The notes: a model not told the origin generated them from the letters alone. Shown: positions 1 to 6,774, counted from the stretch's first letter. The stretch: DNA of 10,407 bases from an uncultured Collinsella sp. (GCA_958439775.1 CAUBWQ010000020.1:1-10407), one strand, 5' to 3'. Translations and numbers: made by a program.

Positions 1-2090
1 AGGGCAAGAGCGAGCTCTTCCGCGTCGGCAGGCAGCTGCTTCTTGGTGCGGCGATACACCAGGCGCACGTTCTTCACACCAGCCAGGCGCTTGGCCACGC
101 GGGCAGCATCCATGGCGGTGTTGCCGGCGCCAATGACTACGACGTCCTCGCCCAGCTCGAGCTTCTCGCCCTTCTTGGCGGCCTCGAGGAACTCCAGCAC
201 GTCGAGCTCGGCACCCTCGCCCAAACCCGCAGAGCCGGGCATCCAGGCACCGGTGGCCACGACCACGTCGGTGAAGCCCTGGGCCTTGAGCTCGTCAATG
301 GACTCCACGCGGGCATTGAGCTGCACCTTGGCACCAAAGGCCAGGCAGAGCTCGGCATCGTGGGAGATATCGTCGCTCGCAATGCGGAACTCAGGAATCA
401 CGTGACGGACCACGCCGCCGAGCGAATCGCGAGCCTCAAAGATGGTGACGGGCACGCCGGCGCGCGTCAGGAAGAACGCCGTCGCCAGGCCGGCCGGGCC
501 GCCGCGGATAACGGCAACGTTGCGCTCGCCGTCGTTTGCGATGGCCTGGGCGCGTAGCTTGGGCAGCACGGCGGTCATGGCCTCGCGGGCGGCCTTGAGC
601 TTGCTGGCGCGGATCTGGGCGCCCTCGGGCTCGTAGAACGCACGCTCGCAGGCACGGCCGCAGGGATGCGGGCAGATGGTGCCGGTAATGAACGGCAGGG
701 CGTTGCGCTCGATGATGATGTTGAGCGCGTCCTCGTAGCGGCCCTCGTCAACAGCCGCCAGATAGGCGGGAATATCCTGCTGGATGGGGCAGCTCGTGCG
801 GCACGGCGTGGTAAAGCAGTCGGAAAGCGGGCTCTTGCCGGCGACCTTGCGATCGGGCAGCGGGCGCAGCGGCTTCTTGTAGAGCGGGTTGGTGAGCGAG
901 TCGGTCTGGATTGCGGTCACGGCCTCGAGCGAGACGCCCGCGAACGGCTTGCCATCCAGGTCGGTAAACTCGCCGGCCATCTGGCTAAAGCGCTCGTAGC
1001 CACCGGGCTTGAGCACGTCGGTCGCCAGGGTAACGGGCCAAATGCCGGCATCGTACAGGGCGCGGATGTTGTAGACCGTGGCGCCGCCGGAGTAGCTGAT
1101 GCGCAGCTTGCCATCGAACTGCTCGGTAATGCGGCGGGCGGCCTCGATGGTCAGCGAGAACAGCGAACGGCCGGACATGTACATCTCGGTGGAGGGCAGT
1201 TCGTTTCTCGTCACGTCGACGGGGAACGTGTTGGTCAGCTTGACGCCAAATTCCAGGCCGCGCTCGGCGCACAGGGCAATCAGGCGCTCGAATATGGGCA
1301 CGGCGTCGGCCCACTGCAGGTCCTCGCGGAAGTGCGTATCGTCGAAGACGATGTAGTCAAAGCCCAGCTCGTTCAGACGCTGGCGGGCAAACTCATAGCC
1401 CAGCAGCGTGGGGTTGCACTTGATGTAGGTGTTGAGGCCCTTCTCGGTGATCAGATAGGTCGCGATGCGCTCGATCTCCGCCGGCGGGCAGCCGTGCAGG
1501 GTGGACTCGGTGATGGAGTTGGAGACGCGTGCCGGGATGGACTCGACAAACGCGGCGTCGACATGCTCAAACTTATTCATGCCCTCGATGTAGGCGTCGA
1601 CCTTGGGGCTCTTGATGCCCTCCAGGTCATAACCCACGGACATGTTGAAGACAAAGCCGTCCGGGCTGCCCAGGCCGTACTCGCGAGCGATCAGGTGGCA
1701 GGCAAACCATGCCTTCACGTACTCGGCAAAAGCCTGCGGAACCTCGAGCTCGGTCGACCACTCGCAGTTGTAGCACTCGTCCTGCGCCACGATGCAGGGC
1801 TTGTTCACGCACTTGGAGAGCTCCTCGCCGTCCATCACCTGAACGGTCTTAAGCTCAAAGAAGCGGGAACCGGACACGTAGGATGCCACGATGTTCTGGG
1901 CAAGCTGCGTATTGGGACCGGCGGCCGGGCCAAACGGGGTCTCGATGCGCTCGTCAAAAATGGGAAGCGCGCCCTCCTGGGTGGTCGTGACCATCTTGCG
2001 CACGCCAAAGATGGCGCCCTGAGTCTTGTGCTCCTCGATGATCCAGTTCATCAGCTGCGAAAACGGGATCGGCCTCATGATGTCGCTCAT
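1..2090 (-). CDS. ygfK: YgfK, putative selenate reductase subunit / FAD-Fe-S oxidoreductase (3' end cut by window edge)
   Basis: A multidomain redox flavoprotein of the YgfK family, assigned in E. coli to selenate reduction and, in gut anaerobes, to anaerobic purine degradation; its exact reaction is not settled. 696 codons are visible; E. coli YgfK has about 1030, so the C-terminal third, including its ferredoxin-like clusters, lies off the left edge. Start ATG 2088-2090 is preceded by GAGAGGAG with 6 bases between GGAG and ATG; the opening MSDIMRPIPF closely resembles E. coli MGDIMRPIPF. Residues 1 to about 410 form a dihydroorotate-dehydrogenase-like barrel. C425, C430, C434 and C473, C477, C481 match the GltD/DPYD-type Fe-S region. 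A FAD-binding motif begins near 525, though its first glycine is R529. The second dinucleotide-binding motif GAGNTAMD (654-661) is intact. It is the last visible gene of the permease-ssnA-ygfK operon, likely cytoplasmic. Family assignment is firm; the substrate is not. Confidence 0.93.
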   Translation of the reverse strand, partial: MSDIMRPIPFSQLMNWIIEEHKTQGAIFGVRKMVTTTQEGALPIFDERIETPFGPAAGPNTQLAQNIVASYVSGSRFFELKTVQVMDGEELSKCVNKPCIVAQDECYNCEWSTELEVPQAFAEYVKAWFACHLIAREYGLGSPDGFVFNMSVGYDLEGIKSPKVDAYIEGMNKFEHVDAAFVESIPARVSNSITESTLHGCPPAEIERIATYLITEKGLNTYIKCNPTLLGYEFARQRLNELGFDYIVFDDTHFREDLQWADAVPIFERLIALCAERGLEFGVKLTNTFPVDVTRNELPSTEMYMSGRSLFSLTIEAARRITEQFDGKLRISYSGGATVYNIRALYDAGIWPVTLATDVLKPGGYERFSQMAGEFTDLDGKPFAGVSLEAVTAIQTDSLTNPLYKKPLRPLPDRKVAGKSPLSDCFTTPCRTSCPIQQDIPAYLAAVDEGRYEDALNIIIERNALPFITGTICPHPCGRACERAFYEPEGAQIRASKLKAAREAMTAVLPKLRAQAIANDGERNVAVIRGGPAGLATAFFLTRAGVPVTIFEARDSLGGVVRHVIPEFRIASDDISHDAELCLAFGAKVQLNARVESIDELKAQGFTDVVVATGAWMPGSAGLGEGAELDVLEFLEAAKKGEKLELGEDVVVIGAGNTAMDAARVAKRLAGVKNVRLVYRRTKKQLPADAEELALA

Positions 2091-2109
2091 AATGAGCTCC
2101 TCTCTGTAA

Positions 2110-2225
2110 CGCCCGGCGAGACCGCGCGGCGGGCGCAAATACGGTGTAGCGCTAGCACAGCGCCGGCGACCCCGCGGAGGTCGCCTACACGCGCGTCAGA
2201 TGCGGCGAAACATCCGACGCGCGTG
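2110..2225 (-). other. Hairpin-dense ssnA-ygfK intergenic region (possible structured leader)
   Basis: The gap between the ssnA stop and the ygfK start is 149 bases with no gene. In transcript order it holds: a 15-bp stem (arms 2211-2225 and 2188-2202, 8-base loop) whose single irregular pair is G-U on the minus strand but A-C on the plus; then a possible three-way junction, closed by 2186-2190/2144-2148 (GTGTA/TACAC), with arms 2179-2185/2165-2171 (7 bp) and 2159-2163/2149-2153 (5 bp); then 2130-2135/2110-2115 (6 bp), just before the ygfK Shine-Dalgarno. The first stem and the junction share 2188-2190, so they compete at three bases. No T-tract follows the first stem, so a classical terminator is not supported. 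It may be an intra-operon processing or attenuation element; the high G+C makes chance hairpins more likely. Confidence 0.45.
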
Positions 2226-2239
2226 AATCTACTTGTGAA

Positions 2240-3595
2240 TTAGTAGGTGCGATCGTTGAGCGTGCTCCAGAGCTTCTTGGACTCAGCCATGGTCCACGCG
2301 TTGATCTTGTCCTCATCGATACCGACGAACTCGCGATCCTTGTACAGGACGCGGCCGTTGATGATGGTGGTGCGGCAGTTTTTGCCCATCATGCCAAAGA
2401 GCATGTGGCCGTCGATGTTCTCCTCGCTCAGTGGCGTAAAGGGCTTGTAGTCCATGACGATGACGTCGGCGGCAGCGCCGGCCTCGAGCACGCCGAGCTT
2501 GCGATCGAAGTACTTGCTGGCCATCTTGGCGTTGTTTTCGAACAGCATCGTCATGGCCTCGCACCAGCCCACGTTGGGCATGGCGGCGTTGTGGCGCTGA
2601 ATGATCAGGAAGACCTTGAGACTCTCGAGCATATCGTGGGTGTAGGCGTCGGTGCCCATGCACACGGGGATACCGCGGCGGAAGAACTCGAGCACGGGGG
2701 CGCAGCCCACGGCGTTTCCCATATTGGATTCGGGGTTGTTGACCAGCCAGGTACCGGACTCCTTGACGATATCCATCTCGGCGGGCGTCACATGGATGCA
2801 GTGGCCGAGCATGGTGTCGGGACCGAGCAGGTTGTGCTGCAGCAGGCGCTCGACGGGGCTGATGCCGCCGCGGTTGAGGCGGGAGTCCCACACGTCGTTC
2901 ATGCCCTCGCACACATGGATGTGGAAGCCGGTCAGGCCGTTGTTGGCCTCGGCCATCTTATCCATGGTCTCGTCCGACAACGTAAAGGTGGCGTGACCGC
3001 CAAACATGGCGGCGATCATGTGGTTATCGTTATCGCGACGCTCCTTGGCGGCCCACTGGGCAAACTCGGCGTTCTCGGCAATAGCCTGGTCGCACTTTTC
3101 CTGACCACGGCGGTCGGGAACCTCGTAGCACAGGCACGAACGCATGCCCAGCTCCTGAGCGGCGTCCTTAATGGTAAAGAGGCTACCCGGAATCTCGCAG
3201 AAGCTTGCATGGTGATCGAAAATCGTGGTGACGCCATCGCGGATGGAGTCCAGAATCGTGGCATAGGCGCTTGCCTTGGTGCCGTCGAGCGTCAGGTTGT
3301 CGTCGATCTTCCACCACTGCTGCTCAAGATTTTCCAGGAAGTTGGTGGGGTTGCAGCCCTTAATGGCAAGGCCGCGGGCCAGACCCGAGTAGATGTGGGT
3401 GTGGCAGTTGATGAGTCCGGGCATGATGAGGTTGCCCCGGGCGTCGACGTACTCGGCATTCGGGTACTTGGCCTTGAGCTCGCGCTCGGGGCCCACTTCG
3501 ACGATCGTATCTCCGTCAATGGCGACCGCACCGTTGGGAATGAACGGAGTCTGAGCGTTGCGGGTAAAGACGGAACCGTTAGCGACCAGAAGCAT
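2240..3595 (-). CDS. ssnA: SsnA-type amidohydrolase
   Basis: A metal-dependent hydrolase of the amidohydrolase superfamily, SsnA branch, related to chlorohydrolases and guanine/cytosine deaminases. It is 451 aa, near the E. coli length of about 442. Start ATG 3593-3595 was chosen because AAGGGAGC lies directly upstream with good spacing; an in-frame ATG six codons earlier (3611-3613) overlaps that site and is rejected. Visible metal-site residues are H65 and H67 (NCHTHIYSG), H201, H225 with H227 and E230 (HIHVCE), H265 (GHCIH) and D316 (GTDAYTHD). The IFDHHAS segment (residues 125-131) is also typical of SsnA. It ends with the usual small beta-domain (ADVIVMDYKPFTPL, then INGRVLYKDREF). No signal peptide, so cytoplasmic. 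Located between a purine-type permease and ygfK, it probably acts on an imported purine or a ring-opened product; the substrate cannot be read from sequence. Base composition resembles its neighbours. Confidence 0.93.
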   Translation of the reverse strand: MLLVANGSVFTRNAQTPFIPNGAVAIDGDTIVEVGPERELKAKYPNAEYVDARGNLIMPGLINCHTHIYSGLARGLAIKGCNPTNFLENLEQQWWKIDDNLTLDGTKASAYATILDSIRDGVTTIFDHHASFCEIPGSLFTIKDAAQELGMRSCLCYEVPDRRGQEKCDQAIAENAEFAQWAAKERRDNDNHMIAAMFGGHATFTLSDETMDKMAEANNGLTGFHIHVCEGMNDVWDSRLNRGGISPVERLLQHNLLGPDTMLGHCIHVTPAEMDIVKESGTWLVNNPESNMGNAVGCAPVLEFFRRGIPVCMGTDAYTHDMLESLKVFLIIQRHNAAMPNVGWCEAMTMLFENNAKMASKYFDRKLGVLEAGAAADVIVMDYKPFTPLSEENIDGHMLFGMMGKNCRTTIINGRVLYKDREFVGIDEDKINAWTMAESKKLWSTLNDRTY

Positions 3596-3652
3596 AAATG
3601 CTCCCTTCAACATCAGGGGCGGGGTTTGACACCTCTGACATGGCGGAAGTGC

Positions 3653-3775
3653 GAAGCGCCGGCCTACACCGGAAACGGGCCCTCTCCCGTCAACGCTTCA
3701 CCAAAGGGACAAGCCCTTTGAAGTGCGGCTTGGCGCCGCATGGCGTCGGCGGACGAGGCGATGGGTCCGCCGACG
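3653..3775 (-). other. Hairpin array upstream of ssnA (possible structured RNA leader)
   Basis: The permease-ssnA gap (3596-3791) contains no gene but four successive structures within 123 bases. In transcript order: a 10-bp stem 3766-3775/3744-3753 with a 12-base loop, 16 bases past the permease stop; a 6-bp stem 3735-3740/3724-3729 (GCCGCA type, 5-base loop); a 7-bp stem 3714-3720/3702-3708 (CAAAGGG/CCCTTTG, 5-base loop); and a three-way junction closed by 3694-3699/3653-3658 (GAAGCG/CGCTTC), whose arms are 3686-3690/3675-3679 (ACGGG/CCCGT) and 3669-3672/3659-3662 (CCGG/CCGG). Linkers between structures are only 2-3 bases. The ssnA Shine-Dalgarno lies about 50 bases beyond. No poly-T follows the first stem. 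I did not match it to a known riboswitch; a dispersed genomic repeat or an mRNA-processing element is equally possible. Confidence 0.5.
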
Positions 3776-3791
3776 AATAGCACCGAATTGG

Positions 3792-5186
3792 TTACTTCTT
3801 GCTCTCGGGCAAGACCAGATCCACGGCGGCATCCTTGGCGGCATCGATGTGCTGAGCCACGACCGGCGTCTGCGGAAGGATCAGGTTAAGGACAATGGCC
3901 ATGATGGCGGTGGGGGTCACGGCGTTGGAGCCGATGACGGTGGACACCCAGGTGGGCATACCCTCGCCGGCAAGGCAGCCGCTGGCCATCCAGATACCCA
4001 GGCCAAAGACGACGGAGGTGCCGACGATGGTGGTAGTACGCTGCGTGAGGCCCTCGCGGGTGAACATGCGCACGCCGTTCATGGTGATGGTGCCAAAGAC
4101 GCCGACGGTCGCGCCGCCGATGACAGGCTGCGGGATGGCGGAGAGCACGGCAGAGAGCTGCGGGAACAGACCGGCGATGGCAAAGACGGCCGCGATGATC
4201 ACAAAGACCCACTTGTTGACGACCTTGTTGGAGCAGATGATGCCCACGTTCTGGCCAAGGGCGCTGGTGGGAAGACCGCCCAGCAGGCCGCCGACCATAG
4301 AGGTGAGGCCCTGGGACACAATAGCGCCGGAGAGCTCGCGCTCGGTGGGCATACGGTCGATGGAGCCCAGGCAGGCAGCGGAGACGTCGCCGATAACCTG
4401 GATGGCAACCATGGGGAACACGACGGCGAGGGTAATGCAGACCTCGGGATCAAACTCGAGCGCGTAGGGCATGAGCTTGGGAAGAGCGAAGACCTGAGCG
4501 GTGGCGACGCTGGAGAAGTCGATCATGCCAAAGGGGATCGAAACGATCATGCCAACGATCATGCCAAAGAACACGGATCCCAGCTTGAGCGTGCCCTTGC
4601 CAAAGTTGGCGAGTGCGAAGACCACGGCGAAGGTGATAAGAGCGACGCACCATGCCTGCGGGGTACCCCACAGCGGCGTGCCCATGCCACCGGCCATGTA
4701 CTTGACGGCCGTGGGATAGAGAGAGACGCCAATGGAGAAGATGACCGTACCGGTCACGACGGGCGGGAACAGCCACTTGATCTTGCTGTAGGCCAGACCA
4801 AAGAGGACAGCAACGGCACCGCCGACGATCTCGCCGCCCAGCAGCGCGCCAAAGCTAAAGCCCGAGGCGCCCATGGCCTGGAGGGCCGGGAGGAACGCGA
4901 ACGAAACGCCCATGACGATGGGCAGGCCGCCGCCGATGCGACGGAAGGGAGCGAAGGCCTGAAGGGCCGTGTCGATCGCCGAAAGAATGAGCGCGACCTG
5001 GATGATGTCGGTACTCTGCTGGCTATTAAAGCCGTAGACGCCGGCCATGATGACCGCCGGGGTAATGATGCCGGCAAACGATGCCAGTACGTGCTGAAGG
5101 GCACACGGGATCATTTCCTTAACGGGAGGCATGCCTTCGCGAGTGAACAGGGCTTCAGTGCCGTTCGTAACCGTCTCCTGGGTCAT
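3792..5186 (-). CDS. NCS2-family purine/uracil-xanthine permease
   Basis: A 464-aa integral membrane transporter of the nucleobase-cation symporter-2 (NAT) family, the usual length. Repeated hydrophobic segments run from about residue 25 to 440, consistent with 14 membrane spans. Family landmarks are Q31-H32 in the first span (ALQHVLASFAG), the GD motif in span 8 (IQVIGDVSA, G266-D267), DRMPTERELSG (277-287) and the signature segment GLPTSALGQNVG (304-315) in span 10. The residue that is Glu in the best-studied members (UapA, XanQ, UraA span 8) is Q263. Start ATG 5184-5186 has a weak GGTGG close upstream and GAGG further out. It is the first gene of the operon with ssnA and ygfK, so xanthine, uric acid or another purine is a more likely cargo than uracil; specificity is inferred from context. 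A candidate promoter lies about 90 bases upstream. Confidence 0.92.
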   Translation of the reverse strand: MTQETVTNGTEALFTREGMPPVKEMIPCALQHVLASFAGIITPAVIMAGVYGFNSQQSTDIIQVALILSAIDTALQAFAPFRRIGGGLPIVMGVSFAFLPALQAMGASGFSFGALLGGEIVGGAVAVLFGLAYSKIKWLFPPVVTGTVIFSIGVSLYPTAVKYMAGGMGTPLWGTPQAWCVALITFAVVFALANFGKGTLKLGSVFFGMIVGMIVSIPFGMIDFSSVATAQVFALPKLMPYALEFDPEVCITLAVVFPMVAIQVIGDVSAACLGSIDRMPTERELSGAIVSQGLTSMVGGLLGGLPTSALGQNVGIICSNKVVNKWVFVIIAAVFAIAGLFPQLSAVLSAIPQPVIGGATVGVFGTITMNGVRMFTREGLTQRTTTIVGTSVVFGLGIWMASGCLAGEGMPTWVSTVIGSNAVTPTAIMAIVLNLILPQTPVVAQHIDAAKDAAVDLVLPESKK

Positions 5187-5538
5187 TTGACCACCAATCC
5201 TCGAAGTAGTTGTTTTCGCATCTGACGCTCTATTGTGACGCAGTGCGGGGTTGAGGTTGTGCCTTCATTGCATATCGTATTAAAGATGATTCTCATTCTC
5301 AATAATAATTTTTTGTTATCAGACTATTCTTCAGCTGAAATTACGCATTTCCGCAGGTCAGGAAAGTGTCTGGTCAAAATAACATCTAACATTTCTTTTG
5401 GTCAACCGTTTACCGCTAAATTCCTACCGTTCGTCTGCATTACGCAATGTACCTGCGGATATACGAGATGATGGGCAGCGTGTTACCATGAGAAAAAATT
5501 GTTATGAACATTTCCGATTTCACCCAAAGGAGTTGCCC
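5187..5538. promoter_or_regulatory. Divergent control region between permease operon and YheO-like regulator
   Basis: A 352-base A+T-richer gap with no convincing gene. It contains the candidate permease promoter, a palindrome TTCAGCTGAA (5330-5339), three copies of GGTCA (5356-5360, 5372-5376, 5400-5404), a direct repeat ATTACGCA (5340-5347 and 5439-5446) and an inverted pair CCGCAGGT (5351-5358) / ACCTGCGG (5451-5458). A weak plus-strand promoter for the regulator can be drawn as TTGTTA, 17 bases, TGAAAT (5313-5341), which I do not trust. The long 5' leader and clustered repeats fit autoregulated divergent control by the adjacent regulator, but no binding site is proven. Confidence 0.5.
5274..5302 (-). 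promoter_or_regulatory. Candidate promoter of the permease-ssnA-ygfK operon
   Basis: On the minus strand, TTGAGA (5297-5302, 5 of 6 consensus) is followed by exactly 17 bases and TACGAT (5274-5279, 4 of 6). Transcription would begin near 5267, giving a leader of about 80 bases before the permease ATG. The spacer is A+T rich and contains GAGAATGAGAATC, which resembles a Fur-type operator. Spacing and position are good; the -10 box is only moderate. Confidence 0.45.
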
Positions 5539-6195
5539 GTGAACGAGACCGTACGTCGCTTTTTGCCGATGGTCGATTTTCTGGAGCAGATACTCGGCAA
5601 AAACAGCGAAATCGTGCTGCACGATTTCTCGGATCCCGACCACGCCATCGTCGATATTCGCAACGGCATCGTGAGCGGCCGCAAGGTCGGCGGTCCCGCC
5701 ACCGATCTGGCACTCAAGATCATGCACGACGCCAAGTATCGCGACCTGCCGTTTATTACGGGCTACGAGGGGCGCGGTGCCGGCGGCAAGACGTTGGAGT
5801 CAGCGACGTACTTTATCCGCGAGAATGATGAGATCGTCGGTATGCTCTGCGTCAACACCGACCTCTCGACCGTGCGCTCCATCAACGCCATGGCGCAGCA
5901 GCTCATGGCGTGCTTCGACGCGGCGCCGACGCGCACGGAGCCCGCCCCTATCGAGGTCGAAAGCCTTTCGGAGTCTACACAGGAGCTCATCGACCGCAGC
6001 ATTGCCGAGTTGCTGAGCGCGCGCGGGCTGGATGTAGCGTCGCTTGGTCAGAGCGACCGCGTGGACGTCATTCGCCACCTCAACGGTAACGGGGTGTTCA
6101 TGCTCAAGGGCGCCGTGGCCTGCGCCGCCGCCGCGCTGGGCATCTCTGAGCCCAGCGTCTACCGCTACCTGCAAAAAGTCCGCAAGGAAGGCTAA
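5539..6195 (+). CDS. YheO-like PAS/HTH transcriptional regulator (DauR family)
   Basis: A 218-aa DNA-binding regulator with the two-domain YheO/DauR layout. Residues about 7-125 form the PAS-like sensor domain (MVDFLEQILGKNSEIVLHDF, then VGGPATDLALKIM and GKTLESATYFIRENDEIVGMLCVN in family-typical order). Residues about 147-215 form the helix-turn-helix domain, ending in KGAVACAAAALGISEPSVYRYL. The GTG start at 5539-5541 is chosen because AAAGGAG (5526-5532) sits 6 bases upstream and it begins exactly at the conserved family N-terminus; an in-frame ATG at 5398 would add 47 non-family residues. It is transcribed divergently from the permease operon, which suggests it controls that operon and perhaps itself. 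DauR of Pseudomonas represses D-arginine catabolism; the effector here is unknown, with a purine or nitrogen metabolite a plausible guess. Transcription ends at the terminator at 6240-6278. Confidence 0.9.
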   Translation: MNETVRRFLPMVDFLEQILGKNSEIVLHDFSDPDHAIVDIRNGIVSGRKVGGPATDLALKIMHDAKYRDLPFITGYEGRGAGGKTLESATYFIRENDEIVGMLCVNTDLSTVRSINAMAQQLMACFDAAPTRTEPAPIEVESLSESTQELIDRSIAELLSARGLDVASLGQSDRVDVIRHLNGNGVFMLKGAVACAAAALGISEPSVYRYLQKVRKEG

Positions 6196-6239
6196 CGAGC
6201 AAAATGGAGTGCGGCTCCACAAGCGATCCGTCACTTGAT

Positions 6240-6278
6240 AAAAGACCCTGCAGCTCGCACGCGCTGCAGGGTCTTTTT
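6240..6278. terminator. Bidirectional intrinsic terminator
   Basis: A perfect 15-bp stem (arms 6240-6254 and 6263-6277, AAAAGACCCTGCAGC and its complement) encloses an 8-base loop. It has a T-run on the plus strand (6274-6278) and an A-run on the left side that gives a T-run on the minus strand. It sits between the convergent regulator stop (6195) and ridA stop (6308), so it can end both transcripts. Confidence 0.93.
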
Positions 6279-6307
6279 GCATGTCATGTTTAGTTGTGGC
6301 CAACGCC

Positions 6308-6685
6308 TTAGAGAGCGGCAACGACCTCGATCTCGACCAGACCGCCAGCCGGAAGGGCGGCAACCTGGAAGGCGCTGCGCGCGGGGAACGGGGCCTCAAA
6401 CTTGGAGGCGTAGATCTCGTTCACAGCGGCGAAGTCGGCGATGTCGGCCAGGTAGACCGTGGTCTTGACGACATCGGCAAAGGTAGCGCCGGCAGCGGTC
6501 AGCAGGGCCTCGACGTTGGCGAGGGACTGCTTGGCCTGGGCCTCGACGCCCTCGGGCATCTTGCCGGTCGCGGGATCGATGCCCAGCTGGCCGGACAGGA
6601 ACACCATGTTGCCGGCCTGGATACCGGGGGAATACGGGCCGATGGCTGCGGGTGCGTTATCGGAAGACACGACGGTCTTGCTCAT
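6308..6685 (-). CDS. ridA: RidA family 2-iminobutanoate/2-iminopropanoate (enamine) deaminase
   Basis: A 125-aa cytoplasmic protein of the YjgF/YER057c/UK114 (RidA) family, which forms trimers and hydrolyses reactive enamines and imines such as 2-aminoacrylate to keto acids and ammonia, protecting PLP enzymes. The family length is about 125-130. Key residues seen are Y18 (AIGPYSPG), R103 (PARSAF) and E118 (GLVEIEV), matching Y17, R105 and E120 of E. coli RidA and placing it in the active RidA subgroup. The start at 6683-6685 is fixed by AAGGAG with GGAG 6 bases from ATG; the in-frame upstream extension to 6760 lies inside the leader hairpin and is rejected. It converges on the regulator gene and shares its terminator. 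It has its own candidate promoter and a stable 5' hairpin. It may serve the neighbouring nitrogen-catabolic genes or be a general housekeeping protein. Confidence 0.95.
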   Translation of the reverse strand: MSKTVVSSDNAPAAIGPYSPGIQAGNMVFLSGQLGIDPATGKMPEGVEAQAKQSLANVEALLTAAGATFADVVKTTVYLADIADFAAVNEIYASKFEAPFPARSAFQVAALPAGGLVEIEVVAAL

Positions 6686-6718
6686 GTTTTTCTCCTTACG
6701 ATCAATTGAGAGAGCGTG

Positions 6719-6766
6719 AGCGCGGTGTTCACACCGGGAGGCACAGTTCGGTCTGAACACCGCGCT
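6719..6766 (-). promoter_or_regulatory. 13-bp hairpin in the ridA leader
   Basis: A perfect inverted repeat, AGCGCGGTGTTCA (6719-6731) with its complement at 6754-6766, separated by 22 bases. If the promoter at 6775-6803 is right, it forms the extreme 5' end of the ridA mRNA, about 20 bases upstream of the Shine-Dalgarno. No T-run follows, so it is more likely an mRNA-stabilising or regulatory stem, or a DNA operator, than a terminator. Confidence 0.55.
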
Positions 6767-6774
6767 TGATTGGG

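Noticed and set aside
2188..2225. Intrinsic terminator after ssnA
   Set aside because: The 15-bp stem is strong, but neither strand has a T-run after it, and ygfK probably depends on transcription through it.
666..2243. Long plus-strand open frame opposite ygfK
   Set aside because: It lies wholly antisense to a well-supported gene, has a low-complexity Gly/Ala/Leu/His/Asp-rich product with no family likeness, and is expected from high-G+C codon use.
3653..3699. Purine riboswitch at the three-way junction before ssnA
   Set aside because: The shape is similar, but the loops (AGAGGG and TGTAGG on the minus strand) are not complementary for a kissing contact and the conserved junction bases of the purine class are not visible.
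2405..5225. Long plus-strand open frames opposite ssnA and the permease
   Set aside because: Both are antisense shadows with skewed composition (Gly, His, Asp) and no domain; the minus-strand genes have clear motifs and ribosome sites.
5398..5538. N-terminal extension of the YheO-like regulator from ATG 5398
   Set aside because: The 47 added residues are unlike the family, and a strong AAAGGAG site directs initiation at GTG 5539.
6686..6760. N-terminal extension of RidA from 6760
   Set aside because: It would run through the leader hairpin and lacks a ribosome site, whereas ATG 6683-6685 has AAGGAG and matches the family start.
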